Source of the DNA: Flaveria trinervia
Lineage: Eukaryota; Streptophyta; Magnoliopsida; Asterales; Asteraceae
Direction: 5' to 3'
DNA length: 64,000 bases
Assembly (NCBI GenBank): GCA_025506515.1
Contig: CM046453.1
Location: 7,772,410-7,836,409, forward strand
The notes below the pieces were generated by a model that was not told where the DNA came from, made no database searches, and saw nothing but the letters and a program-made list of their open reading frames with translations. Positions 34,490-46,690 of this stretch are shown here, in pieces (within the stretch, counting starts at the first letter, position 1; the number at the start of each line of letters is the position of its first letter). Both the position numbers and the translations under genes were made by a program.

Positions 34490-35190
34490 CTGATGATCTC
34501 AGTAATTACTGATGATCATTGGTAACCATGTCACATATAAGTACTGATGAGTTATTTTACCCTCAGTAGTTTTTATAACTACTGAAGGCTAAATGCTTTA
34601 AGTACTGTACTTTATCTGTTCTAAACTACTGATGTAGTTACAACTACTGAAATCAGTAGAAACAGATAAGTACTGATGTCCTATGAAACAACTGAAAACA
34701 GCAAAAGGCTGATGAGTAAGTGTTGAGGACAGTATGAAACAGCTGAAAGGCTATGAATTGACGACAACTACTGATGAGTACTCTCTCTTCAGTAGTTCAC
34801 AAACTGCTGTTTCTTTATAAACAACTGAAGCAATACCATGTCTTCAGTAGTTTCACAACTACTGATGACTAACACCAAGTCTTCAGTTGTTTACAACAAC
34901 TGATGGCAAAACCACGGTCTTCAGTAGTTTCACAACTACTGATGACTAATACCAAGTCCTCAGTTGTTTCAACATCTGAAGTCCAACTTGTCTTCAGTAG
35001 TTTTTAAAACTACTGATGCCTAAATCAGAGACTTCAGTTGTTTCAACGTCTGATTGTAAACACCATGTCTTCAGTTGTTTTATAACTGCTGACCACACCA
35101 ATACCATCAGTCGTTTCAAACCTCTGAAAGTTAATACCACGTCATCAGTTGTTTCAAATACTGATGACTAACACCAAAACCTTCAGTCGT
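34490..35190 (+). repeat. Element B palindromic word cluster before accessory ORF
   Basis: Head-to-head words CAGT(A/T)GTT...AAC(T/A)ACTG recur every 40-70 bp. Clear hairpins are at 34564-34584, 34884-34902, 34922-34941 and 34995-35015. Arms covary: CAGTAGTT pairs with AACTACTG, CAGTTGTT with AACAACTG. The same words fill the B LTR. Confidence 0.9.
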
Positions 35191-35206
35191 TTCATAACCC
35201 GTACCC

Positions 35207-35214
35207 TATATATA
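35207..35214 (+). promoter_or_regulatory. TATA box before B accessory ORF
   Basis: CTATATATACC about 80 bases upstream of the accessory ATG at 35293, directly after the word cluster. This gives a plausible leader of about 50 bases. Confidence 0.5.
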
Positions 35215-35292
35215 CCTGATCCCTCTTTCAGAGTTTTTCATTCTTTCACGACCTAAAATTTCAAAAGCTCTGAAAACCTTTCACCTTCATTA

Positions 35293-38200
35293 ATGGCGAC
35301 CATGCAACTCAAGCCTCGACACAACTGTGTCGCGTACCTCACAAATCGCCCTTCTGGACCAAATTTGATAATGCTATAGATCTTATGGTCCAATCCCCAC
35401 TGAAAACGGCTTTCCTCTTAAATCCAATCATTTATGCCGATTCGCTACATCAGTTTTGGACGAATGCGACTGTTAATGGAGAATCTATCCATTCGTCCAT
35501 CAACTCTCATAAGGTGGTCATCTCTACTGCTACCATCCGCCAGATATTACTGTTAGATGATGCTGCCTACCCTGTTGGATATCCTAAGCGCCAACTTGAT
35601 CTTTCATTTGGACAACATGGATATCAGGGTGATCTTAGTGCTTCAACATCCTGAAGAAACATTTTCCAGATGCTGAACGATTGATATTTCATATGGTAAA
35701 TGTTTGCCTGGCCCCGAAGACTTCCTCTTGGGATCAACTGTCTTCCAGATGGCAACAGGTACTGTTCTCTATCCTTGAACAAGAACCACTAAACTTTTCT
35801 GAAATAATTTTTCTTGAAATCAAGGATATGGCCACAAAACCACTTTCTAACCGTTGGATACTATATCCTCGGTTTATAATGGCCATAATAGAGAATCAGC
35901 TTCATGCTGAGGGACTAGTTGGTCTGGGAGTCCCTGCTTTGGCTGTATTGCCGGAGGTATACTCCCGACACAACACTGACCAAACTCTCAAACAGGCTGC
36001 CAAGCTGCGCAAACCCACGCAGCTGGAACCCACAGCCTCCACTTCCACATCCAAAGTCCCCTCCAAACCCACAAAAAAGAAGCCTAAGAAGCTACTCAGG
36101 GAGTTGAGTCCCCTGTGGATGCTCCTGCTGCACCAAAGCAGGTTATCTCTACTGGAAATAACCCCCCAGTAGAGACTATGACTCCACCAACTGAAGCCGC
36201 TCAGGTTTCCTCTCAAAAGGAACCTGAAGCAACCACTCAAAGGGAAGCCACACTGCTGGGATCCTCCTCACTTGAGGGGATTACCATTGAAGAGCACCAC
36301 TTGTCCCGGGTGCACACTGCTTCCACACCCTCTCCTGATGCAACCGCCCCTCAAAGCCCTACAATCATTGTTGCAAAAGTGCTGACGCAGTTGCATTCCT
36401 CACCCCCCACCCAGACACCAATCACTACTGGGATAACCTCAACACCTGAGGGGGAGGATCACAATGCTTCTGTCAACCCACAGCACAGGGGTTATCATGT
36501 TCCATCTTCTAGTGTAGATAAGGAGGTGCGAACTTCTGGTGAGGCTGCCACTGCCTCCTGACTCAGCAAATGACCAGGATGCAGTTGGTAACATCTCTAA
36601 GACCTCACCAGCGGCAACAGCTGATGAAGGACATAGTCCTGAGGCTGGAAGTCCCCAGAACCGAGAACAAGGGGCACATGCTATAATTGATCTACACTCA
36701 AGGCATGTTCATTCTGACTCTGTCAGGAGGTCAGGTGATTCAGTATCACTGATGATGACCTGAGCTTCTTCTATGATGTAGTTGCTCAAAACACCATTCT
36801 AGAGGATGAGGTTAGCAGACTCAAAGAGCTGCTGGCCAAGATGTCTCAGGATGCAAGTCCATCTGCCACCACAATACACCCACAGATGGCACCTTCTTCT
36901 GAAGGTCCCCTACACACTGAGCCAATATATACTTCCAAGCCACCAGCCTCTGCTTTCGGCACTGATTCTCAGGAACAGAACCATCCTGATCAATCAGTTG
37001 CTAACCTTCAAAAATCCCTACCTCTCATCACTCCCATGATCACAGATATAGTGATCAAAGCCATTGATGAGAGGCTTCCTACAATATACACAACCCTTGG
37101 TGGAGGAGTTGGTGACTAAATCCCTTTCTACTGCTCAAACCCTTGCACCCAATGCAACCAAAAAGGGGGAGAGTCAGTCAGTTAAAGGAAAAAGGAAGAG
37201 GATAGATGGGGAGAAGGAGAAAGAATCAGAAGGTACTGAGAAGGAGAAGGAGAGTGAGAAGGGAGCTGAAGTGAATGAAAGTCAAAAAGACTTTCATGTC
37301 ACATATCAAAAGAGAAAGGAGAGTCTGAGAAGGAGAAGGAGCTGAATGATATGGTGAAAGAAGCTGACGCCAACCATAACCGTTCAATGGATAAAATCAT
37401 TGAGCAGTTATATAGGCAGGGTTTTGACATCCAACAACTAGACTCCGAGATCAGAAGGTTGGAAACAGAGGAGATCAACTCAAGATGGGCTAGCTATGAT
37501 GCCTTAGAAAGAGAAAGGCTGGAGATAATGATCAGATTTATAGCTAAATACTTGGGAAGATCTCTGATTGAAATAAGGGCCTGGACCAGGGACAACATCT
37601 TGGCAATAACCACCAAGATTTGTTCGTCTGAAGCATACTCCAAAGGTTTAGTGATTGAGGTATTGAATGAAGCTGGGGTTGGGAATCGAAAAGAACTGAC
37701 AAAATTTACCAAAGCCTCCCTTACAGCCAAAATGCTAAAACAGTCTGAAAAGCCTCATCCTCAAAATCACTATCTCCACAACCCACTAAAACAACCCCTT
37801 TACCCTCTAAACCAACCATCCAACCCACAAAACCAAATCCTTTACCCCCAAAACCCACTGCCAGTGATGTACCTAGCAAAAGAAAAGAAAGGTACTGAGG
37901 CCTGATGAATGAAGAGGAGGATGAAGACAGACTGCCACTCTCTGCAGTTATTACTTTGCCTAAGGCTAAACCAATGTCCATCACTCCTGCTTCTCAAATG
38001 CATGATGTAATGATAAAGATTGAAGAGGAACAGATGCAAAGACATGATGAGAAATGCTGAAAAGCATTGACAAAGCATATGCCACATCCTCTTCAATGAT
38101 TAGCATGAAGAAAGAAGTATTAAGATTGTACACCCTTGCTAATACCTTTCAATACCAAAGGGAAAGAGTAAGGATATGGCCTGATCCTAGGGTGGCACAC

Positions 38201-38638
38201 CGGATTGTCAAGAAAGAAATTCCTTCAAAATACAAGGGCCAAGTGAAGAGGGTTGTCGACGAAGACATCACTGTGGTTCTTGTAGTGTCCCCTTGGGAAA
38301 TTGTTGAAGAGTTCAAGAAAGCCTATGAAGCCAAACAACCACCTCAAAAGATGTTGGAGAACAAAATCATAAAGAAGGGATTGGTTTACAAAAGACTTGA
38401 AAACTTCAAACAAGAAGAGCTCAACCTGCTCTTAGAAGGGACTCATCCAGATGAGTTTGCTTATAGACAAATAACCACGGTTGAGCTCAAGAATGGAAAA
38501 CAGGCCAAGTACATATCTGAAGTGTATGGCCGAGAAGGATTATTTGATGGTGTGCCCGAGGTGCTGACAATGGATGAGCAAATCATGTTTCTAAGGGCTT
38601 ACACCAGGGAATCATATAGGCTGATACACGGGAAGTAG
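35293..38638 (+). pseudogene. Element B accessory ORF after pol
   Basis: Starts ATGGCGACCATG (MATMQLKPRHNCVAYLTNR). The N-terminal domain (to about 35960) has FLLNPIIYADSLHQFW, a short frameshift near 35655, then RWILYPRFIMAII; order and the YPRF block match the A1 accessory ORF. The middle (36000-37340) is Pro/Ser/Thr-rich, then Lys/Glu-rich. The C-terminal part (37351-38638) is helical and charged, with KIIEQLYRQGFDIQQLDSEI and a final domain ending SYRLIHGK. At least six frameshifts. The function is unknown. I associate such ORFs with Asteraceae copia elements, where database labels are often misleading. No signal peptide or clear membrane span is seen. Confidence 0.75.
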
Positions 38639-38847
38639 ATCTCATGGTTGGGGTAACAGCTCGGTGTCCAAGTCCCCAATACAGAGCTCCCAACCATATC
38701 ATGCCAAACAGATCATCAGAGACTTCTTCCCAGGCCGGTGCTGAAAAAGGGTCACTTCTCATCTGATCAAGAGGATAAAAAGACCAATCTATCTGCCAAA
38801 ATAAGTGGGACTCGTCAATAACTTAGAGGTTTTGGCTGCATTGGTTC

Positions 38848-38855
38848 AGGGGGAG
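38848..38855 (+). other. Element B polypurine tract
   Basis: AGGGGGAG two bases before the 3' LTR TGTTGGACC; the same tract type precedes the A2 LTR at 48889. Confidence 0.85.
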
Positions 38856-38857
38856 TT

Positions 38858-39647
38858 TGTTGGACCAAAAGAACCAATGAGCCTGATCAGAGAAACCTCT
38901 AAGTCCCACAGGACATCACAACAGCTGAAGAAGACCTGATCAGCTGTTCTACAAAGTCTGAAGAATACAACTGCTGAAGTACGTCTGAAGTACTGAAGAC
39001 AAGACTGAGACAACAGCTGAAGATCTAAAGTCTGAAGACTTCAACAAGTACTGAAGACAAAGACTGAAGATCAACAGCTGAAAGACAAAGTCTGATGTTC
39101 AAGTACTGAAGACATCAGCTGATGTTAACAGCTGATGACAACAGCTGAAGAGGGCTTCTTCAGTTGTTGTGATGGTTTTTCTTCTTCAGTAGTTTTCTTT
39201 TCCTTTCAGTAGTTTGTTTACTTTTCTTTTCAGTACTTGTAAACAACTGAAGAGGTTGTTCTTCAGTTGTTGTAGTATCAGTAGTTTTATGTTTTTCAGT
39301 AGTTGTAAATAAGATGTTAACACTTAGGAACTTTTGTAAGAAGATGTCAGTTGTTGACATCTTCAGTAGTTGTTAAACATCAGTAGTTATAAAACGGTTA
39401 CATGTCACTTTCAAGTGACATCAGCCTACGTCATCTTTTCTTTATAAGGAAAGATGACTCACCTGTAATCGTGCCTTTGAGGCCGACAATCTTAATGCAA
39501 TATTCCTTTTGTCGGATATTTCTCTCTCTATAACAAAATTCTTTTATCGCTTTATATCGAATGTTCTTGTTTGAATTTGTCTAATTCTGAGCTATTCCGC
39601 TGCTATATCTGTTCAATCGATTAAACCAAGAGGCTGAGATCCTAACA
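38858..39647 (+). repeat. Element B 3' LTR (790 bp)
   Basis: Near-identical to 27319-28108. Differences seen include CACAGACATC/CACAGGACATC, GACAAAGACT/GACAAGACT, GATGTTTAAC/GATGTTAAC, GAACATTT/GAACTTTT and TTAACCAAG/TTAAACCAAG. Confidence 0.95.
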
Positions 39648-39830
39648 CTAGTTTAACCTTTCAACTAACTTTCTCATTTTCCACTTCCCTTGGCTGTGAT
39701 GTACACGCCTTTGTTTCCAGAAAATGAAGCTGCCCTCCTTGTGATTTGTCTCATCGTTTGATAAGAGAGCTCTGTTCCCTGTCATGGGCCTGGATGCTCC
39801 GTATCTACAATCCACATGCTATCCTCAGCA
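39648..39830 (-). pseudogene. A1 protease remnant
   Basis: In minus sense WIVDT..HPG..(M)TGN, the decayed copia protease active-site strand, then a stretch matching the glycine-rich flap region (GNKGVYITAKGSGK in shifted frames). It ends at 39648, where element B is inserted. Confidence 0.7.
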
Positions 39831-42665
39831 CTATAGCAAACACCCTGCACTCCAGAAAACATTATTTCATGTTAGGAAACCAAGCCTCACTGACTGGGTT
39901 TCCACGAGGCAATCACACATCTAAACAATCATCCATTGACCATTGGAGGTTGAGGGAAGCCAAATTTCTGTTGTTTTCTCATTTTCAGACACTGGGGGAT
40001 ATTTTTTCTTTCCATAGGCCAGCTTTGTGTATGGCCTGTTTGTGATAACAGACGAAATGGCTGAAGGGTTGAACTTTGGGTTCACTATCTCTTTTAGGAG
40101 GCGTCACTGAGTTCTCTAAAGAGCTAAGTGTTGATACAGGAAGTTCAAGTTTCCTCCTCGGTTCTGATAATAGGACAATGAGAAGCTATGTGACTGTACT
40201 CTCCACATTATAGCAGGATCTGCTTTTCAACTTTTCGGTTATATATTTTTGGTGGAGATGTAGAATGTCACACGATCGACCTTATATGTTTAGATTGAGA
40301 CACTCTTTGGTAGATGTATGATGGGTTTTACAACTTAATTGCTTTACCTGGTTTTACATCTTTTATTTCTTGTTTACCTAGACTTTGACATGATGCTCGG
40401 GAATGATTAGGTCTAATAGTCTTTTTGTGTTCTGGCTTTACTTTGTTTGACCCTGACTTTAAATTAACCTTTTCAAACTCTATGCAGGTTAACACAAGCA
40501 TCTTTCCTTTTGCCTTTGAAGTGGCCTCCTTTTGTTTAGTGTCAGTTTCATTGGATTTACTTACGGAATCTGGGTCACTAACAAGACGAGTGGACACCAC
40601 ATGATCTTGATGGGTTATTGTTATCGTTTCTTTTGGTGTTCATCAAGGTGTCAGGTGATGGTGGAACCACTTTGTATCCCATCCCTCCCCATTATTTCTC
40701 TCTCTCACTAAGTGTTGGACATGTGAGATGAGTTTGTCCAACTGTGCATTTTTTGTTTTAAGGAGTTGACTTCTACTTCTAAAACTGCTTTTTGCTTCTT
40801 AGTGTCCTCTAGGGAGTTAAGATAATACCTAATATCATTTGCTTGGTAAAGGCAACTACTTTAGTTTCCCTTAGTTGTTGTTCAATAGGTCTATCTTTTC
40901 TTTGTAACTCTGCTTGTTTTGTTTTAATACTCTATTTGCCTCAGTGCATAGTTCTAGATCATTTACTAAGCTATCATTATGATCTAGTAGCCTAGAAAAT
41001 TTCAAATCTATACTTTCTCTAATTTATTGCAATCTAAACAGCATGATTATTAACAACTAGTCAGTAGTACTTACCTGAATGTTGAAGAGGAGTCAGCCAT
41101 GAGCGCAGAATCTTTGTCTCTCTCTGGTTCTGGTGATTCTGATGTTGATGCAGATTTTTCCTCTTCAGGCAGGTGGTTGACCACATGTGCAGTGTCTTCA
41201 GAATTTGACATCGTGATCTCTACTGCCATATCTACCTCACTGGCGGAATCATCATCAATGTCCTCCACACTAGCTATGTTGGACTCTCTCGGTGAGATGA
41301 ACCGAAAGATCCAATCCTGTCCTTCATCCTCATTAGTAGTCAAGGCTTTGGGGTCCTTTCTTGATGAAGTAGAACTGCTAGATGTGGCCTTGTCCTGACG
41401 ATTAAAGGAAAAGAAGGGATTGCCATTACCAGTCTTCTTGGCTTCACACACTCCCGCTTGAAATGCCCTTTCTCACCACAGTTGAAACATGTTACCTTTG
41501 ACTTGTCGAAGCCAAAGGTCGTGTCCTTGGTTGCAACCAAGTTCTGTCCGGTCTTTTTGACAAACTTTTTAGCTCGTCGGACAGCACTTGCCAAAGCCCA
41601 CATTATATCCATTCGTTCCAACTCCATCTCGTCCACCTGTTCATAATCCTCATCTGCCAGGTATAATTTCCTATCTTTCAGCAACTAGTCCATCATAGGA
41701 GTGGACTACAGCCGCTAAGAGGTCCATGTGTTCTTTGGCCACCTCGACAGTCATGTTACCGAAGTTATCGGTTTTCAATTTTGCTGCATTAGCTTCAGGT
41801 ATAATATACTGGGTTCTAGACAACCCTGACGTTTCGGACCCTGAAGTAGAAGTTTGTGTTGGAACTACTGAGCTTAAGACGAAGGCAGTCTACAGTGGTG
41901 CTTTAGATGCCATGGCCTGAGGAGTCGTATTGTAGAGTGCAGGATCCTGGTCATAGTTGGCCTTTTGTGCTCTGTACTTCATCCTAAGCTACTCTTCTCT
42001 CAGTTTCAGAATGAAGTCATTCATATCTAACTTCGAGAGCATCCCATTTTGTCTGAGATTTGAAACGAAAGAAGCCCATTTCTCCGGTAATCCATCAGCA
42101 AAGTTGGATACCTTATCCTCCATCGACGTAGTTACTCCATGAGTGTGCATCTCACTCATCAAGTGATAGAATCTGTCGATCACGTCGTCCAGGCCTTCCT
42201 TTCCCATTGAAGAGAAGTTATCAAACTCCTTCTTCAAAGCTTTGGCCTTAATGGCCTTGAGTGAGGCATTTCCATCATCCTCTTCTCCAACGCATCCCAT
42301 AGTTTCTTTGCTTGAGTGTATTCCGAATACTGATGGAAGATGTCCTTCGGAATAAACTGAGTGAGCAAAGCGTAGACTTTCTTCTCAGCGTTGTGTTTTA
42401 CCTTTTGTGCATCAGACATGCCACTTAATGTAAGTTTGACTTCGTCAGCTCCTACTGGCATGTTGTACCCCGACTCTATTGCCTCCCACAAATTTGTATC
42501 TACTCCATTTAAGTAGATTTCGAAACGTCGCTTCCGTTGTGGATAGTCGTCTAACGTGATAAGCTTCGGGGGTTTATTGTGAATTCCCACTTCGTTCTCC
42601 AACAACAGTAGAGTCTGAATACGAGTATCTTTACTTGATGTGTATGCTGAAAACTGGTCCTCCAT
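39831..42665 (-). pseudogene. gag: A1 gag, frameshifted
   Basis: Start MEDQFSAYTSSKDTRIQTLL at 42665. The capsid-like domain (42665-42240) has ITLDDYPQRKRRFEIYLNGV and FHQYSEYTQAKKLWDAL. A frameshift near 42290 leads to KKEFDNFSSMGKEGLDDVID and NLRQNGMLSKLDMNDFILKL (to 41989). After a gap, KVTCFNCGEKGHFKREC (near 41455-41505) is the zinc knuckle. An acidic Ser-rich region follows (41451-41071), then a decayed Lys-rich C-terminus (about 40600-40330). The layout is the same as the A2 gag at 50117. Confidence 0.85.
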
Positions 42666-43141
42666 TTCACTTAACTTTACTTTTTAAAAAACTACTTATG
42701 TGTGCGAATGAAGGTATGCGATTGGGCTTATTCGGGCGATTGAACTAGGCGAATGGTTCAATCGTGCGACTGAACAAATGCGGATGAGTCAGTCGGCCGA
42801 ATGAACTAATGTGGTTGAACTGTCCGAATAGGGTTCTCAATCGTACGAATGAGTGTACAAATGAGTCCAATCATGCGGTTGGAGAATGCGAACGAACTCA
42901 GTCGTGCGATTGAGTCATCGTGCGACTGAACCTGCTAAAGTTTGATAATTCATAGGTTAAACGTGTTTCGGCCATAAAAACTCGAATTTTCACAAACCCT
43001 AATCGTCGTATGCCGAAAAAACTAAACTTTATGGTCAGGAAACGTCTAAAACTCCGTTTGACACAAAAGATTGTGTTTTTAGTGAAAAAACACAACTTTT
43101 GTATAAAAGACGATTGAATCAACACGTAATCAAGAGCCAAG
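42666..43141 (-). repeat. A1 leader with palindromic words
   Basis: Non-coding leader between primer site and gag. CA[G/T/A]TCG/CGA[C/A/T]TG words cluster at about 42710-42930, e.g. CAATCGTGCGACTG (42759-42772). The remainder near the LTR is word-free and A/T-rich. Confidence 0.8.
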
Positions 43142-43153
43142 GCTCTGATACCA
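43142..43153 (-). other. A1 primer binding site
   Basis: Minus-strand TGGTATCAGAGC two bases after the LTR end TCCTAACA; initiator tRNA-Met type. Confidence 0.95.
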
Positions 43154-43155
43154 CT

Positions 43156-43905
43156 TGTTAGGATCTGGTATTTGAACGAAATACCAACTGATTAACGTGT
43201 AAACCAAACCAAATAGTGCGGAATCCTATTTGATTGGCGATCCAATCAGTGAGAACGCACGTAGACACAATTATGTATTGAATCTAACGTCAAGAATCAA
43301 TTAGGAATCGATCTACTGCGATCTATGAACTTGGAGTACGAACTTAGAGGCTTCTGGACGGCTAGGGTACGTCTGGAGTCGAAGTGTATTCAATGCTTAC
43401 GTTTTTCCACGAATTAGGTGGTATTTATAGGTTTAGGTTTCTCATTCGGGCGACTGAACCATTAGCATGGTTCATTTGTGCGATTGAGCCATGCGGTTGA
43501 TCCATTCGCACGACTGAGTGTTCAGTCGTGCGACTGAGTCAGTCGCATGAAGTTGTTCAGGTGTATGGACTATTTAGGCGCATGGACACTCAGTCGCATG
43601 GCCATTCGGACGCATGGCCATTCGGACGCATGACCACTGTTGGGGCGCAGGGTCCAGTCGGACGCATGAGAACTTCACTTAACCAAGTTTGAATGTATTC
43701 CTTATTATAACATTATGCATATCAATTCAAACATCACAAACTATATAATCTAGTCAATATGCGTTACACAACTCATTAATGAAATATTAACATTACAAAT
43801 CACAATCAAACATTCTTATTTCATTAAGTACCCAATATTACATGAGTGTAAGACATTCAAAACATATTATATTAAGATCATGATCTAGGTATATATGTAT
43901 CAACA
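43156..43905 (-). repeat. A1 5' LTR (750 bp)
   Basis: Minus sense: TGTTGATACATATATACC ... AGATCCTAACA. It is homologous to 15782-16511 and 48889-49627. GTCCA follows at 43906-43910. It contains words, two extra GGACGCATGG-type units relative to the solo LTR, and a TATA box. Confidence 0.9.
43422..43456 (-). promoter_or_regulatory. A1 LTR promoter: word, 13 bp, TATA
   Basis: Minus sense CAGTCGCCCGAATG (43456-43443), 13-bp gap, TATAAATA (43429-43422). The same geometry is found at 16046-16080, 49329-49363 and at both internal promoters. Confidence 0.65.
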
Positions 43906-44195
43906 GTCCAAATATTAAAAAACGAATAAATTTAAGAAAAAATATCATTAAAAATTAGCGATATTAATTACTAAATATAACATTAAAGTTAAGTTATTTG
44001 TTTTTAATTTGATATATAATTAGTGAGATCTGTAATTTTTAGTAAAAAGTTATTTTTTTTATTTTTATGGTACGAACTTTCCACTACTTTTAAAGGTATT
44101 TTTGCGTTAATGTGTGTTTGTGTTTACTAATACCTTTTTTAGTTGCGTGAACATGATAATCACAGTTTAAAAAAAAACACCTCAACCCAAAATAG

Positions 44196-44227
44196 ACCTG
44201 TGGCAACACGCGGGTTTTAATATCTAG
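44196..44227 (+). mobile_element. Possible Helitron 3' end, copy 2
   Basis: ACCTGTGGCAACACGCGGGT then TTTAATAT and CTAG before T. The stem is better than in copy 1 (16803-16834). Confidence 0.4.
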
Positions 44228-45251
44228 TTCCTTGTGAATTTAAAACCATTTTCATAATGTCTTTTGGTTTGCTTGTTGTTTAGAAGTGTATGGATGTTTC
44301 TATGTGTATCTTCATCCTTATAATTGACCAAAAAACACAAACCCTTAAATTCATATACCAATTTCTATAATATCATCACATTTCATTCTTTATCTTTATC
44401 TTTATATTTTTATTTTATTATTTCTTTCTATTTCTTTCCTTTACAATATCAACTAACAACTATTTTGTCTTATTATCTTATTTCTTCTAAATTGATTATT
44501 ATTTAATTTTTATAGAAGTTTTATTATATAGTTAGAGCAAATTACTATATTGGTCCCTGGGTTAGGGTCATTTAACCCTCTTAGCCCAAAAATGAATCTT
44601 TTGACATAACAACCCCTAATGTATCATTTTTAACTGTTTTAGCCCCTCATGCTAACTCTGTTAACTTTTTTTGTTAAGTGTAAGGGTATTTAGATTATTT
44701 TCCATTCTAAGGATTACTATGCAAATGTTCAATCTTTAGGGATATTTATGCATATTTTCAAAATTACCACCGCCACCACTTAACACAACCATGACCACCA
44801 TCAGAATGTAGTCTCCGGCGCCTCCACCACCGCTACCCAATTCTCCAACCACTTCATGTTCATTGACGGAAGGAGTTTTCTTCCGATGTGTTGTATTAGG
44901 TAATGAGGTTTCTTGTATATTGGAAAGATAAGGTGACTTACAGTGGTTCGGTTTGGTGTGATTGTTGTCACACCCTAACCGACGGCGGAATCATTGGAGC
45001 GGACGAATGTGAAACGATTATACATAGCATATGGAACTAAATAAGTTGGAATGATATTAAATACCATTTTTCATTTAACAATACAAGACAATTAAGTCAT
45101 AATACATAAAAATATAAACAACAACATAAGATGTTTAATTAATCTAATTCCAAGTCCTATATGAGCAAGAAGAGTTTCTCAAGTAACAATTCTGAAACAT
45201 GCTAAAAATAAGGGGTCAATTTTGAAATTTGGTGCGTTTCCATGGGTTAAG

Positions 45252-45253
45252 CA

Positions 45254-45289
<36 letters not shown>

Positions 45290-45293
45290 TATA
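45252..45293. repeat. CATA/TA microsatellite in LTR
   Basis: Counterpart of 17853-17966, much shorter. Confidence 0.9.
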
Positions 45294-46619
45294 AAATATT
45301 TACAAGTAGCAATTCATGTCAATGGTTATGAATTATGCAAATTTATAGAACCATATAGCTACAATCAAACCTCGACCAAGATTACAAGTTTATAATGATT
45401 GACTAAGTGTACTTGGTTCCCATGATAACAAGTCATACGTTATTAGGAACCGACAATACATCGACTTTAACACTAAATAGGCTTGTCAGACCCATAGATT
45501 TATGACGTCGCCAGGCTAACAATATTTCATGATTGTCAACATATAATATATATCATATACTCACAATAATATCAATAATCATGACAAAAAGTAAAGATAA
45601 ACTGCATGTGCATTCATAAGTATCAAAATGTTTACAAATGTAAGTTTATAAGGTTAATATGTTTAACCCAAAATATGTAAAATAAAGTAAAAAGGGGCAT
45701 GGAGAACTCACTTGGAAATTTCATATGGAAAACTCACATGATATAGGATGCACTTAAGATAATAATAAGAAAATAAGATTGCTCCAATGATTTCTTCACT
45801 ATTCAACCTAATGGTTGATGTCTCGAAATTAGAATAAAGATAAGATTCAAGAGTAAATATGAATTAGTGTTTAATTTGGAATTTGGGGTTTTAATATTTA
45901 AGTCAAATAAACTATAATAACGCAATCAATTATGTTTGGGTTCAATAAAGATGGTATAAACAAATTAAAAATAAGAATGATAGTCAATAAATCAATAATT
46001 TAATTTATTGAATTAATAAAGATTAAATATGATGTGAAAAGAAATAATTAATTTAATGATTAATTACATGAAATTTGATAAAGGTACTTAATTGAATACT
46101 TATTTAGATGACTCTAAAATTATTTAAAATCATTTTATAAAGTTTTGAACTTTTAAATGATTTATTATAGAAATCTTATAATACAAATTTTAGTAATAAG
46201 AATAAAGTATAGTATATTGTTTTATAAGTTTCAAGAGTGTAAATAAAAGTTTAGAGAATATTACTAAGCATGATATACATGAGTAGATGGATAAATAATT
46301 ATTTAAATATGTATTTAAATATTCATTTATATATAAAACATTTAAAGTTTTTGTAATATGTAGGTTTGAAGTGTTTTGAAATAATTCAAGTTTAGACTAT
46401 AATATATTTATAATATATAAATGACTTAATAATATTTGTATAACCTTTTTATTCTTTAACAAATAATTAAATTTAGAATTATAAGTTTTAAAATCTTAAA
46501 AATTACTTAATAATTTCCGAAACGTTTTAGTTAACAAAATAATATTAATTTAGATTTCTTATTACATTAATAATTTTTCTGATTTAAAATGTAAAATAAA
46601 GCCACTAAAATAAAAACAT

Positions 46620-46690
46620 GGCAAAAGCATGGTTCGAACTCCTAACCTACCATGTGTAAGTGTTGGATGCTAACCAACGGGCCAAAGCCC
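46620..46690 (-). promoter_or_regulatory. Third tRNA-like Pol III box pair
   Basis: Minus sense CCGTTGGTTAGCATCCAAC (A-box-like), then GGAGTTCGAACC (B-box-like, 46642-46631). Same LTR position as 7063-7138. Confidence 0.45.

Larger units (their letters stand above)
27319..39647 (+). mobile_element. Copia element B, complete, nested in A1 (12.3 kb)
   Basis: A full-length Ty1/copia element with two 790-bp LTRs, a tRNA-iMet primer site, gag, protease, integrase, RT, RNase H, a word-rich spacer, an accessory ORF and a polypurine tract. The LTRs differ at only a handful of sites, mostly one-base indels, so the insertion is the youngest event here. It splits the A1 protease-integrase junction. The 5-bp flanks (TACAG left, CTAGT right) do not match, so the target duplication has mutated or a small rearrangement occurred. 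Several frameshifts interrupt the genes. Confidence 0.95.
18541..43905 (-). mobile_element. Copia element A1, nested by element B, 3' end missing
   Basis: A Ty1/copia element on the minus strand. From right to left it has the 5' LTR, tRNA-iMet primer site, leader, gag, protease, then (beyond the 12.3 kb insertion of B) integrase, RT, RNase H, spacer and accessory ORF. The integrase-before-RT order is diagnostic of copia. Long gag, long spacer and post-pol ORF suggest the Sirevirus branch (inference). Its 3' UTR and 3' LTR are absent: the accessory ORF runs into duplicated gypsy LTR at 18540. All coding parts are broken. Confidence 0.85.
43906..45888. repeat. Segmental duplication, copy 2
   Basis: Matches 16512-18540. 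Here the gypsy LTR continues beyond the point where copy 1 is cut, so this copy keeps the original context. Confidence 0.85.

Noticed and set aside
35293..38638. Envelope glycoprotein
   Set aside because: No signal peptide, furin-like site or hydrophobic membrane anchor seen; composition is charged and low-complexity.
40328..40600. Lys-rich minus frame as an independent gene
   Set aside because: Position and composition make it the decayed Gag C-terminus of A1.
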